DNA from: Thiomargarita sp.
Lineage (GTDB): Bacteria; Pseudomonadota; Gammaproteobacteria; Beggiatoales; Beggiatoaceae
Direction: 5' to 3'
DNA length: 64,000 nucleotides
Assembly (NCBI GenBank): GCA_020721005.1
Contig: DYNP01000005.1
Location: 1-64,000, forward strand
Translations under genes and position numbers: made by a program
The notes under the pieces: generated by a model
Told to the model about the DNA's origin: nothing
Databases searched by the model: none
What the model saw: the letters and a program-made list of their open reading frames with translations, nothing else
Part shown: one piece after another, positions 52,914-61,574 of the stretch
Numbering within the stretch: the first letter of the stretch is position 1
How the letters are laid out: each line of letters opens with the position of its first letter

Positions 52914-53846
52914 TTAATGGGTTGATAAATTTTTGTAAAACAGAGCATATCTTTTTGCAAAGTTGAAATCTTTAGAAAATTTAAACGATGCATTATTTTG
53001 TTCATGTATAAAATGATGAGCACCTTGAGTGCAACCGTTTTCAAGTGCATAAGCGTGTATGAAGTATCTCACTGCAGCAGCTACTCCGTTTAATCGATAT
53101 TTTCCATCTGCTGCTCCCATCATAAGTATCCATAATTTATCATTGCCCACATTCTTATAGGTAAAAAAATATGCACATAGATTTCCATCTTTATGACAGG
53201 TAGAAATAACAGGTTGAATCCGACTGAATTTAGAATGATAATATTCTAAATACTCAGGTAAAAGTGGTTCGTGTAAGGGTTCCCTTGTAAATAATTTTAC
53301 TGACATCGCATATACTTCACCAATAACAGCATTCAGTTCTAAACCAGTATAATGCTTAAAAATATAGCCCTGCGATGATAACTTATGATATTGATTTTTA
53401 TATTTATGATGTTGCTGATCCTCCAAATTTACTATTCTGCTCACATAAGAAATATATTCCGCATAACCCAATGTCCTACATAATTCCACATGATATTTCT
53501 CATTTTGGGGTTCCGGATACAGTTTGGGCAATTCCCAACCCTCAACTGTCCATTTGCTATCCAACCACGGTGCAAAATTCATGGGACCTATTAATTTTTC
53601 AGCCCCCATTTGTAATGCTTCACTTTCCAAGGCATGAAATAATGCAGTTGCTATTTCCAAATCGTTTGGAAAATCAATATAACCAAATAACAGTTCCTTC
53701 TTCCCAACAATCTGATTTCTAAATAAAACCGCCGAAGCCCCGTTGACTTTTATTAACTTCCAAAACTTAGCAAATTTTAAAATTTCGGCTTGCTTGCCCC
53801 ATTTTTGAATACAAAAATTCAAATCCATTTCTACAGTTGCGTTCAT
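52914..53846 (-). CDS. GNAT-fold acyltransferase-like protein
   Basis: A 310-residue protein with a strong AGGAGG eight bases before its ATG. FGYIDFPNDLEIATALFHALESEALQMGAEKLIGPMNFAPWLDSKWTVEGWELPKLYPEP matches a family of large GNAT-like proteins (GPxN and the following EGW.xPP block); the second half also has a GNAT-like fold with ILMMGAADGKYRLNGVAAAVRYF. The substrate is unknown. It leads the operon with the FeeM/LuxI-like gene, so it may modify the same acyl product. AT-rich, likely acquired with its partner. Confidence 0.6.
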   Translation of the reverse strand: MNATVEMDLNFCIQKWGKQAEILKFAKFWKLIKVNGASAVLFRNQIVGKKELLFGYIDFPNDLEIATALFHALESEALQMGAEKLIGPMNFAPWLDSKWTVEGWELPKLYPEPQNEKYHVELCRTLGYAEYISYVSRIVNLEDQQHHKYKNQYHKLSSQGYIFKHYTGLELNAVIGEVYAMSVKLFTREPLHEPLLPEYLEYYHSKFSRIQPVISTCHKDGNLCAYFFTYKNVGNDKLWILMMGAADGKYRLNGVAAAVRYFIHAYALENGCTQGAHHFIHEQNNASFKFSKDFNFAKRYALFYKNLSTH

Positions 53847-54031
53847 TCTATTTACCTCCTAAAAAATAAATTGAATACTTATCAGTCACTTTACGTAAGA
53901 ACCCAATTATGCGGGTCAATTTATAAACATTCCGAAAGTTGGAGTAGTTTCATTAATAAATAGTTGCAAGACTTATACCAAAATTTATACATTGACTACC
54001 CCAATTTGATTGGACAATTGACCAAAAAAAA

Positions 54032-54060
54032 ACCTGACCGATCTCTGCGATCGGTCAGGT
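54032..54060. terminator. Strong bidirectional intrinsic terminator
   Basis: Twelve-base perfect arms ACCTGACCGATC (54032-54043) and GATCGGTCAGGT (54049-54060), loop TCTGC, flanked by nine A on the left and TTTTT on the right. It ends transcripts from either direction; the minus-strand PPC-like gene is the obvious client, and it also isolates the AT-rich operon. Confidence 0.85.
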
Positions 54061-54078
54061 TTTTGGGTAGAAATAAAT

Positions 54079-54163
54079 TCCCTTCTTTAAAAAGGAGGGG
54101 GTTAGGGGTGGTTAATTCCCCAGCCGTGAACCACCCCCTGCCCCTCCTTGATAAGGAGGGGAG
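54079..54163. repeat. Pair of inverted CCCTCCTT/AAGGAGGG repeats
   Basis: CCCTTCTTTAAAAAGGAGGGGG then GGGGTGGTTAATT on one side, and AACCACCCCCTGCCCCTCCTT...AAGGAGGGG on the other, form one larger inverted pair. The remaining part of the 410-base interval 53847-54256 holds the terminator and no gene. Confidence 0.7.
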
Positions 54164-54256
54164 ATTGATAAACTTCCCGTGGGTCAGCCCATCCTACATA
54201 TGCTGATCCTCAACTGATGAACGAAAAGATCAGGAAGAATCATCCCGATTCAAGAG

Positions 54257-54637
54257 TTAAGGAGAATTGATCGTCAATTCGTAATCACTATCCCCGATTA
54301 GAGAAGTAATTGCGATCAAATAGGTAGCATTCTCAGGTAAATTCCCGCTCCATTCAGTGGCAGTTTTATCGCCCATGAGCGATTGTGATTGTCTCCCTGA
54401 ACCTTGCTGATAAAGTTGAAACACTGGATTTCTGCCGTCAATCTCCAAATGGATTTTTTGGCCTGCCGAACCCGAGAACTGATATTCATGAGTATCGACT
54501 TCTTTAACTAAACCAGCCACTTGTGTGGGCTGGCCCTGAAGTTGTAAATTGCCCTTATTGACCACTTCAGCACTGCTTGAATAAGGGAATAGAATGAGAG
54601 AAATAATTAGACTAACGTATTTAAGATAACAATTCAT
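54257..54637 (-). CDS. Secreted PPC-like domain protein
   Basis: A 126-residue protein from ATG 54637, nine bases after AAAGGA; the longer frame to 54730 starts inside a repeat element and is not used. The signal peptide covers residues 1-22 (SLILFPYSSSA). The mature domain YQFSGSAGQKIHLEIDG...NPVFQLYQQ...WSGNLPENATYLIAITSLIGDSDYELTI matches pre-peptidase C-terminal (PPC)-like beta-sandwiches, also seen in inhibitors of lysozyme. Single-domain and exported; the function is unknown. Confidence 0.75.
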   Translation of the reverse strand: MNCYLKYVSLIISLILFPYSSSAEVVNKGNLQLQGQPTQVAGLVKEVDTHEYQFSGSAGQKIHLEIDGRNPVFQLYQQGSGRQSQSLMGDKTATEWSGNLPENATYLIAITSLIGDSDYELTINSP

Positions 54638-54708
54638 GATAATTTCCTTTAAAACGAGAAGTTGATTGGGACAAGGTTTGCATAATTCGATCCCAGGCAT
54701 TGACAATA

Positions 54709-54883
54709 GATCCCTTGCAAAAGTATGCAATCATGAAAAAATGAGAGTTGCCCATTGGTTAAGATACCTTGGAGTGGAGGCTTTAGCCGGTCAGCCGTAG
54801 GCATCCCCCTACATACACAAATTGCAAGGACCTACCGCTGACCGGCTAAAGCCTCCACTCCAAATTTACTGTTGCAAGAGGTC
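54709..54883. mobile_element. Short palindromic MITE-like element (175 bp) between TA dinucleotides
   Basis: The left end is GATCCCTTGCAAAAGTATGC; the right end is GTTGCAAGAGGTC. Inner arms GGAGTGGAGGCTTTAGCC and GGCTAAAGCCTCCACTCC are perfect inverses. TA precedes the left end and follows the right end, as expected for a TA target duplication. It lies just upstream of the PPC-like gene. Confidence 0.8.
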
Positions 54884-54912
54884 TAATAATAGACACCGTC
54901 CAGACACAGGAT

Positions 54913-55641
54913 CTAGGGTAAAAAGGGAAACATTTTCAAGGGACTGGCTAAACGATTCATATTATTACCCATCCCTCCAACCTTATTATTTAAACCGCTA
55001 AACTGATAACTCATATTCTCCATGTCAACACTCATCAGTCCCATACTCTTTTCCATGGACATCATGCTGTCATTCATGGTTTTTATATGACGACTCATTT
55101 TAGACATATCTTCGGTCATTTGTTTCATCGAAGAACTGATTACTGGCATGACGGCAATCTGTTTATTGGCCTCATCAATTGACTTTTTCATGGCCCGCAT
55201 ATTATCTGCCACCACCACCATTTGCTGATTCATATTGGTAAAATCATGACTCATACTGAAAATGGAAGCATTCATATTGGTCATAAGACTCACATGTTGA
55301 TTTATCTCAGTCAGCGATGACTGCATAGTCTCAACTGCGGTCCTCATTGCTCCCATGTTAACCGCCACTGACACGAAATTGCTGTTCATCTTCTCCATAT
55401 AACCTGCCATCTCACTCATACGTCCTGTTATCTGATTCATATTACCAGTTAGGGTATAAATAAGATAAAACATTAAACTACTGAGTGCCAACATGGCAAC
55501 CATACTGACTCGGATAATCTGAGTAGTTCGATTGCTGATTTTGATCGTCAACGCATCGCGAAACCTCATTGCAGAATGAAATTCCCGCATTGCATCCTGA
55601 ACGATTTCAGCGACTTCATTAAATTGCTCGTTTGTGGCCAT
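54913..55641 (-). CDS. Met-rich coiled-coil membrane protein
   Basis: A 242-residue protein; start ATG 55641 (MATNEQFNEVAEIVQDAM), chosen because the upstream extension to 55845 is encoded in repetitive non-coding DNA. One membrane helix at about residues 47-66 (MVAMLALSSLMFYLIYTLTG) is followed by a long helix with methionines at heptad-like spacing (MNQITGRMSEMAGYMEKMN and so on), predicted as a coiled coil outside the membrane. It resembles the shaft of a chemoreceptor but has no HAMP or signalling tip. The function is unknown. Confidence 0.7.
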   Translation of the reverse strand: MATNEQFNEVAEIVQDAMREFHSAMRFRDALTIKISNRTTQIIRVSMVAMLALSSLMFYLIYTLTGNMNQITGRMSEMAGYMEKMNSNFVSVAVNMGAMRTAVETMQSSLTEINQHVSLMTNMNASIFSMSHDFTNMNQQMVVVADNMRAMKKSIDEANKQIAVMPVISSSMKQMTEDMSKMSRHIKTMNDSMMSMEKSMGLMSVDMENMSYQFSGLNNKVGGMGNNMNRLASPLKMFPFLP

Positions 55642-55810
55642 AGTTTGGAATTGACAATGAAAGGTGAATAATAAACAATTATCAATGATCAATCCCCCCT
55701 TGTCAATTCCAATAACTGATATGAAAATTGATACTCCCTGTTGAATAATTGACAACCTCTGTTTAATAATTGACAATAGAAATCCTAATCCACCTTGACG
55801 ATACCCTAAT

Positions 55811-56194
55811 ATGCCCTCCATAAAAGTACTTGAAACCTTCATCAATCCAAATCCGGAACGAGACTATACCATTCACATCGAAATTCCAGAATTTACCTGC
55901 CTCTGTCCCAAAACTGGCCAACCTGACTTTGCCACCCTCTTTTTAGATTATGTACCCGATAGATACTGTGTTGAGCTAAAATCTCTTAAAAACTACATCT
56001 GGTCTTACCGACAAACAGGCGCCTTTCACGAAGCCGTGACCAACCAAATCCTCGCCGACTTAGTGACGGTCCTTACCCCTCGATTCATGCGCTTACGGGC
56101 AGAATTTAACGTAAGAGGCGGTATTTATACCACAGTAGTCACAGAACACTGCCTCCCAGATTGGATACCTCCTTCCTTCATAGAGCTCCCCTAA
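55811..56194 (+). CDS. queF: NADPH-dependent 7-cyano-7-deazaguanine reductase
   Basis: A 127-residue short-type QueF. The catalytic Cys32 and Asp39 sit in [43 protein letters not shown] is the substrate/NADPH site. It reduces preQ0 to preQ1, feeding queuosine synthesis through Tgt and QueA (queA is at 40755). The 5' region is divergent from the Met-rich gene. Confidence 0.95.
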   Translation: MPSIKVLETFINPNPERDYTIHIEIPEFTCLCPKTGQPDFATLFLDYVPDRYCVELKSLKNYIWSYRQTGAFHEAVTNQILADLVTVLTPRFMRLRAEFNVRGGIYTTVVTEHCLPDWIPPSFIELP

Positions 56195-56349
56195 ACCCGA
56201 TCAACCAAGCGACTCACACCTTGTAAAATGGGAATTAACAAGTTACATTTTGCATGGACCTTTCAACCCCAACAACTCTCTTATCCCAAACCGATTGCGG
56301 GAACATTCCCAAATCTCAACTCAGAATCACTTGACACACAATCCCCCCG

Positions 56350-57948
56350 GTGAGCATAATCAATCTCCTTCCCAAACTCCCAACTGTCACGCCCTCTGAC
56401 TGCCCTACCGAACAAGAACTAAAACAATGGGCTCATAGCCATTGGGTGGAGTATCAAGCTTGGCTATTTCACCACAGCTTCCTAACCCTGCACGACTGGC
56501 AAATCTTGCGACATTCCATCCAAACTTGGACCTATCAACCTCTCATCAGCCTGATCACCCCCGTTTTCAACACACCAATCACCTACCTACAAGACTGCAT
56601 TTACTCTGTCCAAACCCAAATTTATCCCCATTGGGAACTCTGCCTAGTCGACGATGGCAGCTCAGCAAACTCTACCCTATCCTATCTAAAAACAGTAGAA
56701 ACCCTCGACAAACGCATTCGACTTCACCACTTTCCCCACAACCAAGGCATCTGTCAAGCCACCAATCAAGCCATTCTCATGAGTCATGGCGACTATCTGG
56801 TATTTTTAGACCACGATGACCGTTTAGCCCCAGACGCCCTATATCACCTGGTCAACACCTTACAAACCGCACCAGACACTCACATTCTCTATTCCGATCG
56901 GGACATGCTCTCACCCACTGGCTTAAGATTCATGCACTTATTTAAACCAGATTGGTCCCCAGAAACTCTACTATCCGGCAACTATCTATTCCACTTAGTC
57001 GCCTATCAACGAACTATTATTGACCAATTGGGCGGAGTACAGACCGAATTAGAAGGTTCTCAAGACTATGACCTGATTCTAAGAGCCACAGACCGTAACC
57101 TCAAAATACACCACATTCCCAAGGTACTCTATCACTGGCGACAACACCCCCAATCTGTTGCTCTGCAACACGATGCCAAAGAATATGCCTATACAGCTGG
57201 ATTACAAGCCCTAGAAAACACTCTAAAAAGACGCGGATTACGAGGCAGAGTCACAGAAAATAAATTACTGTGGCGCGGAAACTACCGAGTACAATTCTAT
57301 CCATCCCCCAACAGTGACTACGCCATATTACACCTGGACAACTTTACCCACTGTGCCGATCACATCAATCAAACCTTTGCCAGCCACTCACAATCAGCCC
57401 TCATCATTCTAGGTCCCTCAGTACAACCCTCAAATTCCCAATCCCTAATGGAACTCCTCTCTTGGCTGCAAATTCCCAAAGTAAGCCTGGTAACTGGCAA
57501 AATTCTCAACCCACAACGCCATTTAATTCATGCGGGACTGGTGCAACGAATCACAGGTATTCCCCTGGCAATCTACGCTGATTTTCCAGAAACTACAAAC
57601 AGTTACATGGCAGTTACTGCAATCTCGCGCAATGTCAGCGCCCCTCACCCTGGCTGCTGCTTGATTCGTCGTTCCCTGTGGGAAGAACTTGGAGGACTTC
57701 ATTCAGATTACTTGGGACCACATGCCTTACTGGACTTTGCCCTACGTGCCCTAACCCAAGGTTATCGCACTGTATACACCCCATTTGCCCAATTTTACGC
57801 AGATCAAAGCCCTTTTTCCGAAATCTGGTCCATTGAAACTGATATCCAACATTTCACCCAACAATGGGCCGCTTGGTTGATTCAAGGTGACCCCTACTAT
57901 AGCCCACATCTTACCCTAGAATTGGCAGATATGGGACTTAAATTTTAA
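56350..57948 (+). CDS. Family 2 glycosyltransferase
   Basis: A 532-residue protein with GTG at 56350 as the best available start (no strong ribosome site). Residues about 65-300 form a GT-A domain: ISLITPVFNTPITYLQDCIYS, CLVDDGSS, VFLDHDDRLAPDAL (the DxD metal site) and LEGSQDYDLILRATD. The C-terminal half also has a GT2-like outline (CCLIRRSLWEELGG). Its donor and acceptor are unknown. It runs directly into the GspL-like gene (14 bases), an odd pairing. Confidence 0.85.
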   Translation: MSIINLLPKLPTVTPSDCPTEQELKQWAHSHWVEYQAWLFHHSFLTLHDWQILRHSIQTWTYQPLISLITPVFNTPITYLQDCIYSVQTQIYPHWELCLVDDGSSANSTLSYLKTVETLDKRIRLHHFPHNQGICQATNQAILMSHGDYLVFLDHDDRLAPDALYHLVNTLQTAPDTHILYSDRDMLSPTGLRFMHLFKPDWSPETLLSGNYLFHLVAYQRTIIDQLGGVQTELEGSQDYDLILRATDRNLKIHHIPKVLYHWRQHPQSVALQHDAKEYAYTAGLQALENTLKRRGLRGRVTENKLLWRGNYRVQFYPSPNSDYAILHLDNFTHCADHINQTFASHSQSALIILGPSVQPSNSQSLMELLSWLQIPKVSLVTGKILNPQRHLIHAGLVQRITGIPLAIYADFPETTNSYMAVTAISRNVSAPHPGCCLIRRSLWEELGGLHSDYLGPHALLDFALRALTQGYRTVYTPFAQFYADQSPFSEIWSIETDIQHFTQQWAAWLIQGDPYYSPHLTLELADMGLKF

Positions 57949-57962
57949 ACTGAAGACACACC

Positions 57963-59225
57963 ATGAAACTGTCCATATTCTCTGCGAAAAAATCTTTTAA
58001 ACCAATGTATTGTGACGTTTGCTTGATTGTCTACAATCAAACTTTATTACACATCGAACACAAACACCTCATTGCTCAACCCGACGAATCTTTATTCAAA
58101 TTGACCGCCACTGAATTGGCTGAAGCCACGCGTCGTCTATTGCCTAACTTAGACAAACGTTACAAAATAGCCCTGGCCCTGCCCAACTCAGAATTTGTCA
58201 CCACCACCTTGGTATTACCAGCCATTGCCGAACAAAATTTGAAAAACGCCGTATTATTACAACAACTGACGCTATTACCAGGGACCACAGAACCCCTCTT
58301 AGTTGCAGTGCAACCCCAACTCCAAGGGGAAACCACTTCTGCTATTTGGATGTCAGTTAAACGAGCAGAAGAAATTTATCAAGCATTTGACAAACAAGGA
58401 CTTTTTCTAACTCACCTCATTCCCAGAGCTCTCCTGGCTCTCACCTCTCCTACCAACAGCTGCCAAGTGTATGATGAGGATGAAGAAACCATCACCTGTT
58501 TTGAATGGACAGGTAAGGCGATCAAACGGTGGCTGCAAGTACCCAAAGTGGACTTGCAACAACCCGAATTTCATCTGCAATGGGAAAAATCATTAGAAAG
58601 TCTTAAAAATGAAATTGAACAACAAACTAGAAATAATTTGGAAGATTGGAAAAGTGTGGCCATGCCCAACAAAACTATTTATGGCTATGCGTTTACTCCC
58701 CCTTCTACCACTGCCAAATTATTGAAAGTTACCCAACGTAGGAAAAAACGGGCATTGCAAGTTATAGCAGTGCTTCTCATGATTGCTTTTGGAGCAGGAG
58801 TAATGACTGTTTTCAATTACGAACAACAACTTGAGAAACGTTTGGCCAGAATCAAAAATCGAACTGTGGATGTGCGAAAACTACAGTCAGAAGTATTGAA
58901 AATTGAAGATCATATCGCTCCGGTAAGAGATTTTCCGGAACAACAAGTGATTGAGGTATTAAGCCGCTTAAACCAATTGATTCCCAAGGACAGTTGGATT
59001 ACTCACTTTCAAATAGAAACTGGCGTTGTCAAAATTGAAGGTTACAGTCCAAATCCTGCAGAGCTGATTGGCATCCTATTGACTGAGCCCCGCTTTACCG
59101 AGGTAGCACCCAGCCAAGCCACCCAACTCGAGGGAGGAAAACGCAATCGTTTTGGTATCAGTTTTAAATTGCAAGGGGTTAATTTCAAAGAATATTGGCT
59201 GCAACATTTCCCAATTGAACGATAG
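57963..59225 (+). CDS. GspL/PilN-like secretion or pilus assembly protein
   Basis: A 420-residue bitopic protein. Residues 1-255 form a cytoplasmic PilM/GspL-like domain (FKLTATELAEATRRLLP, VTTTLVLPAIAEQNLKNAVLLQQLTLLPG). One membrane helix lies at 265-284 (ALQVIAVLLMIAFGAGVM). Then come a coiled coil and a periplasmic PilN-like ferredoxin fold (VLSRLNQLIPKDSWITHFQIETGVVKIEGYSPNPAELIGILL). This is the layout of type II secretion GspL. Its usual neighbours (gspK, gspM) are absent in the window. Confidence 0.75.
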   Translation: MKLSIFSAKKSFKPMYCDVCLIVYNQTLLHIEHKHLIAQPDESLFKLTATELAEATRRLLPNLDKRYKIALALPNSEFVTTTLVLPAIAEQNLKNAVLLQQLTLLPGTTEPLLVAVQPQLQGETTSAIWMSVKRAEEIYQAFDKQGLFLTHLIPRALLALTSPTNSCQVYDEDEETITCFEWTGKAIKRWLQVPKVDLQQPEFHLQWEKSLESLKNEIEQQTRNNLEDWKSVAMPNKTIYGYAFTPPSTTAKLLKVTQRRKKRALQVIAVLLMIAFGAGVMTVFNYEQQLEKRLARIKNRTVDVRKLQSEVLKIEDHIAPVRDFPEQQVIEVLSRLNQLIPKDSWITHFQIETGVVKIEGYSPNPAELIGILLTEPRFTEVAPSQATQLEGGKRNRFGISFKLQGVNFKEYWLQHFPIER

Positions 59226-59674
59226 AATTTTCTTCCTTGTTTTGCCACTATTTAAGAGTGCCGGAAGGAAGGTTGAGTTACGATTTTTTTTGAAATTTTT
59301 GTATGTGGATGTGGAAACAAAAATTGAAAATGACTTCCAAGTCCCTGTATACAAACCTGGGAATGAGAACTAAAAGGGCTAGGTGGAGTGAATAACTTCG
59401 TGTTTCTTGCGATGACAGAGGGGAATTGCACTTGCTAAACAACGTGAAATGGAAATTGGAAATCGCCTATAAACTTCAGTCCCAGAGGATGTCGGTTGCA
59501 TTGATCGAACAAATTACAGGAACTTTTTCGGGAACAATGGCAGTGAGCCAAGCCGAGTTTGTTGCTCAGCATTTCACTGCCTTTATTATTTTTGGTTTCA
59601 AAACCATATTTTGGTAGGTGCCCAAATCTTGCATAGTTCTATAATAGGTCAATTTTTATGGATTTTTAAACATT
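59226..59674. other. Intergenic region without recognised content (449 bp)
   Basis: No repeat of the families seen elsewhere, and only short frames without ribosome sites. It should hold the alr promoter. I see nothing else. Confidence 0.5.
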
Positions 59675-60763
59675 ATGAGCCGTCCAACCCAAGCTGTTAT
59701 TAACCTTGCTGCTCTTCAAAATAACATTGATAAAATTAAACAGTGTGTTCCCTCTCAAAAAATCATGGCCGTGGTTAAGGCAAATGCCTATGGTCATGGA
59801 GCATCAGAAATTGCCAAAGCTCTTGCCCCGGCAGTGCAAGCATTTGCAGTATGTTCCTTGGAAGAAGCGCTTGGATTAAGACAAGCAGGAATTCAATTGC
59901 CCATTTTATTGTTGGAGGGTTTTTTTGATCCCAAGGAATTGCCAGAAATTGTACAACAAGGATGTGAAATTGTCGTTCATTCTCCGGAACAAGTGGCGGT
60001 TTTGCGCCATTATTCCCAACCATTGCCATCACTGTGGATCAAGGTGGACACTGGCATGCACCGATTGGGCTTTAGTGTGGAAACTCTGCCCACAGTTTAT
60101 CAACAGTTGCAGGATTTACTGGTGAAAAGACGATTGTTTAGTCATTTGGCCTGTGCTGATGATTTGGATTCTGAGATCACATTTGAACAGATTGCCCGTT
60201 TCAAAAAATTGGTGCAAACTTATAATTTGGAAGCCAGTTTGGCTAATTCAGCCGGCATTTTGGGTTGGCCAACTACTCACTGGGACTGGGTGCGACCTGG
60301 TATTATGTTGTATGGTGCCTCTCCAATTTTGGGTACAGTGGCTTATCAGCATCATTTGCAACCAGTTATGACTTTGCGATCAACATTGATCAGTATTAAA
60401 TATTATCGGCAAGGTGATAGTATTGGTTATGGGGCCAGTTGGCAATGTCCAAAAGATACGAGAATTGGAATAGTTGCTATAGGTTATGCAGATGGTTATC
60501 CTCGACACGCTCCAGTAGGTACTCCAGTCTTAGTCAATGGACAGCGAGTGCCCTTGGTGGGGCGGGTGTCTATGGATATGATTACGGTGGATTTGCGCAA
60601 GGTGCCTGAGGCTCAAGTGCATGATCCTGTGGTATTATGGGGAGAAGGATTGGCGGTGGAAGAAGTGGCCAATTCGGCAGGAACAATCGCCTATCAGTTG
60701 TTATCTGGAATTACTTCTCGAGTCAAGAGAATTGTTGTTAATTGCCCTGAGGCATGTTGTTAA
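59675..60763 (+). CDS. alr: Alanine racemase
   Basis: A 362-residue fold-type III PLP enzyme. The PLP lysine lies in MAVVKANAYGHGA; IKVDTGMHRLGF, SIGYGASWQCPKDTRI (Tyr base) and GYADGYPRHAP complete the active site, with VPLVGRVSMDMITVDL near the C-terminus. It makes D-alanine for peptidoglycan. The length is typical. Confidence 0.95.
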   Translation: MSRPTQAVINLAALQNNIDKIKQCVPSQKIMAVVKANAYGHGASEIAKALAPAVQAFAVCSLEEALGLRQAGIQLPILLLEGFFDPKELPEIVQQGCEIVVHSPEQVAVLRHYSQPLPSLWIKVDTGMHRLGFSVETLPTVYQQLQDLLVKRRLFSHLACADDLDSEITFEQIARFKKLVQTYNLEASLANSAGILGWPTTHWDWVRPGIMLYGASPILGTVAYQHHLQPVMTLRSTLISIKYYRQGDSIGYGASWQCPKDTRIGIVAIGYADGYPRHAPVGTPVLVNGQRVPLVGRVSMDMITVDLRKVPEAQVHDPVVLWGEGLAVEEVANSAGTIAYQLLSGITSRVKRIVVNCPEACC

Positions 60764-60775
60764 ATAAGTAGAGTA

Positions 60776-61109
60776 GACTTCTTGCAAAAGTAAATGATGC
60801 GATAAAGATGAGATACGAAAAAATAAAAGGGAAATCCTTGTTGGAGTGGAGGATCTAGAAGATACGTTGGAGTGGAGGCTTTAGCCGGTCAGCAGTAGTC
60901 CCTTGCAATTTGTGTATATGGGGTAATGCCTACCGCTGGCCGGCTAAAGCCTCCACTCCAATGTATCTTCTAGATCCTCCACTCCGGCTAAAGCCTCCAC
61001 TCCAACGTATCTTCTAGACCCTCCACTCCGGCTAAAGCCTCCACTCCAACGTATCTTAACTGAGGGGCAACTCTCATTTTTTCATGATCGCATACTTTTG
61101 CAGGAGGTC
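60776..61109. mobile_element. Palindromic MITE-like element (334 bp)
   Basis: The left end GACTTCTTGCAAAAGTAAAT follows TA; the right end is ATACTTTTGCAGGAGGTC. The left arm is of the GATGCGATAAAGATGAGATAC type, and the right arm of the CTCATTTTTTCATGATCGC type, so the element joins two sub-families. The centre carries reiterated CGGCTAAAGCCTCCACTCC units. Confidence 0.85.
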
Positions 61110-61411
61110 GAATAGATTTTGATGACAGGGACTAGGGTGTGTCATGAAATAAGTAGAATGGGTTTTGATAACAAGATTTTGAGTGTAATTCATTGAAATT
61201 GTGCCCTCTGACATGAATGATGGGCTTCCCGTGGGTCAGTCCATCCTATGTGTTCTAATCATTCATCATTCTTGTGAAGAGGCTATCATAATTTGATGAC
61301 ACGTTTCAGTGAATTCAGTAAAAGCGTGTTTTCTTTTTTGAAGGACGTAATAAGTTATTGATGGGTTGCTGTGTGTGACTCGTCACCAATCTTACAATTC
61401 CCCCCTTACAT

Positions 61412-61427
61412 TGTTACCTTTGTAACA
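61412..61427. promoter_or_regulatory. TGTTAC-N4-GTAACA inverted repeat upstream of the HAO-like gene
   Basis: Perfect six-base arms around CTTT, about 145 bases before the cytochrome gene. The geometry (arms separated by four bases) is like Crp/Fnr-family sites, but the half-site TGTTAC is not the FNR consensus. The regulator is unknown. Confidence 0.45.
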
Positions 61428-61485
61428 GTGAATATGCCATTCTGGCTATACTGCTTCAAAATAAATTCTTTGTTAAACAATAAGA

Positions 61486-61491
61486 TATAAT
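61486..61491 (+). promoter_or_regulatory. Candidate -10 box for the HAO-like gene
   Basis: Exact TATAAT 81 bases before the coding start, with no good -35 at the normal spacing (AAATTC), which would fit an activator-dependent promoter using the inverted repeat at 61412. Confidence 0.4.
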
Positions 61492-61574
61492 ATGCTTTAA
61501 AAATACATGTTTTGGCATTGCGCTTGCTAAGTGGTGAACTGGCTATTTTTTTGACTAACTAAAGGAGTGCAATG

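Noticed and set aside
59426-59617. Small ORF between the GspL-like gene and alr
   Set aside because: A TTG start with no ribosome site and no recognisable family.
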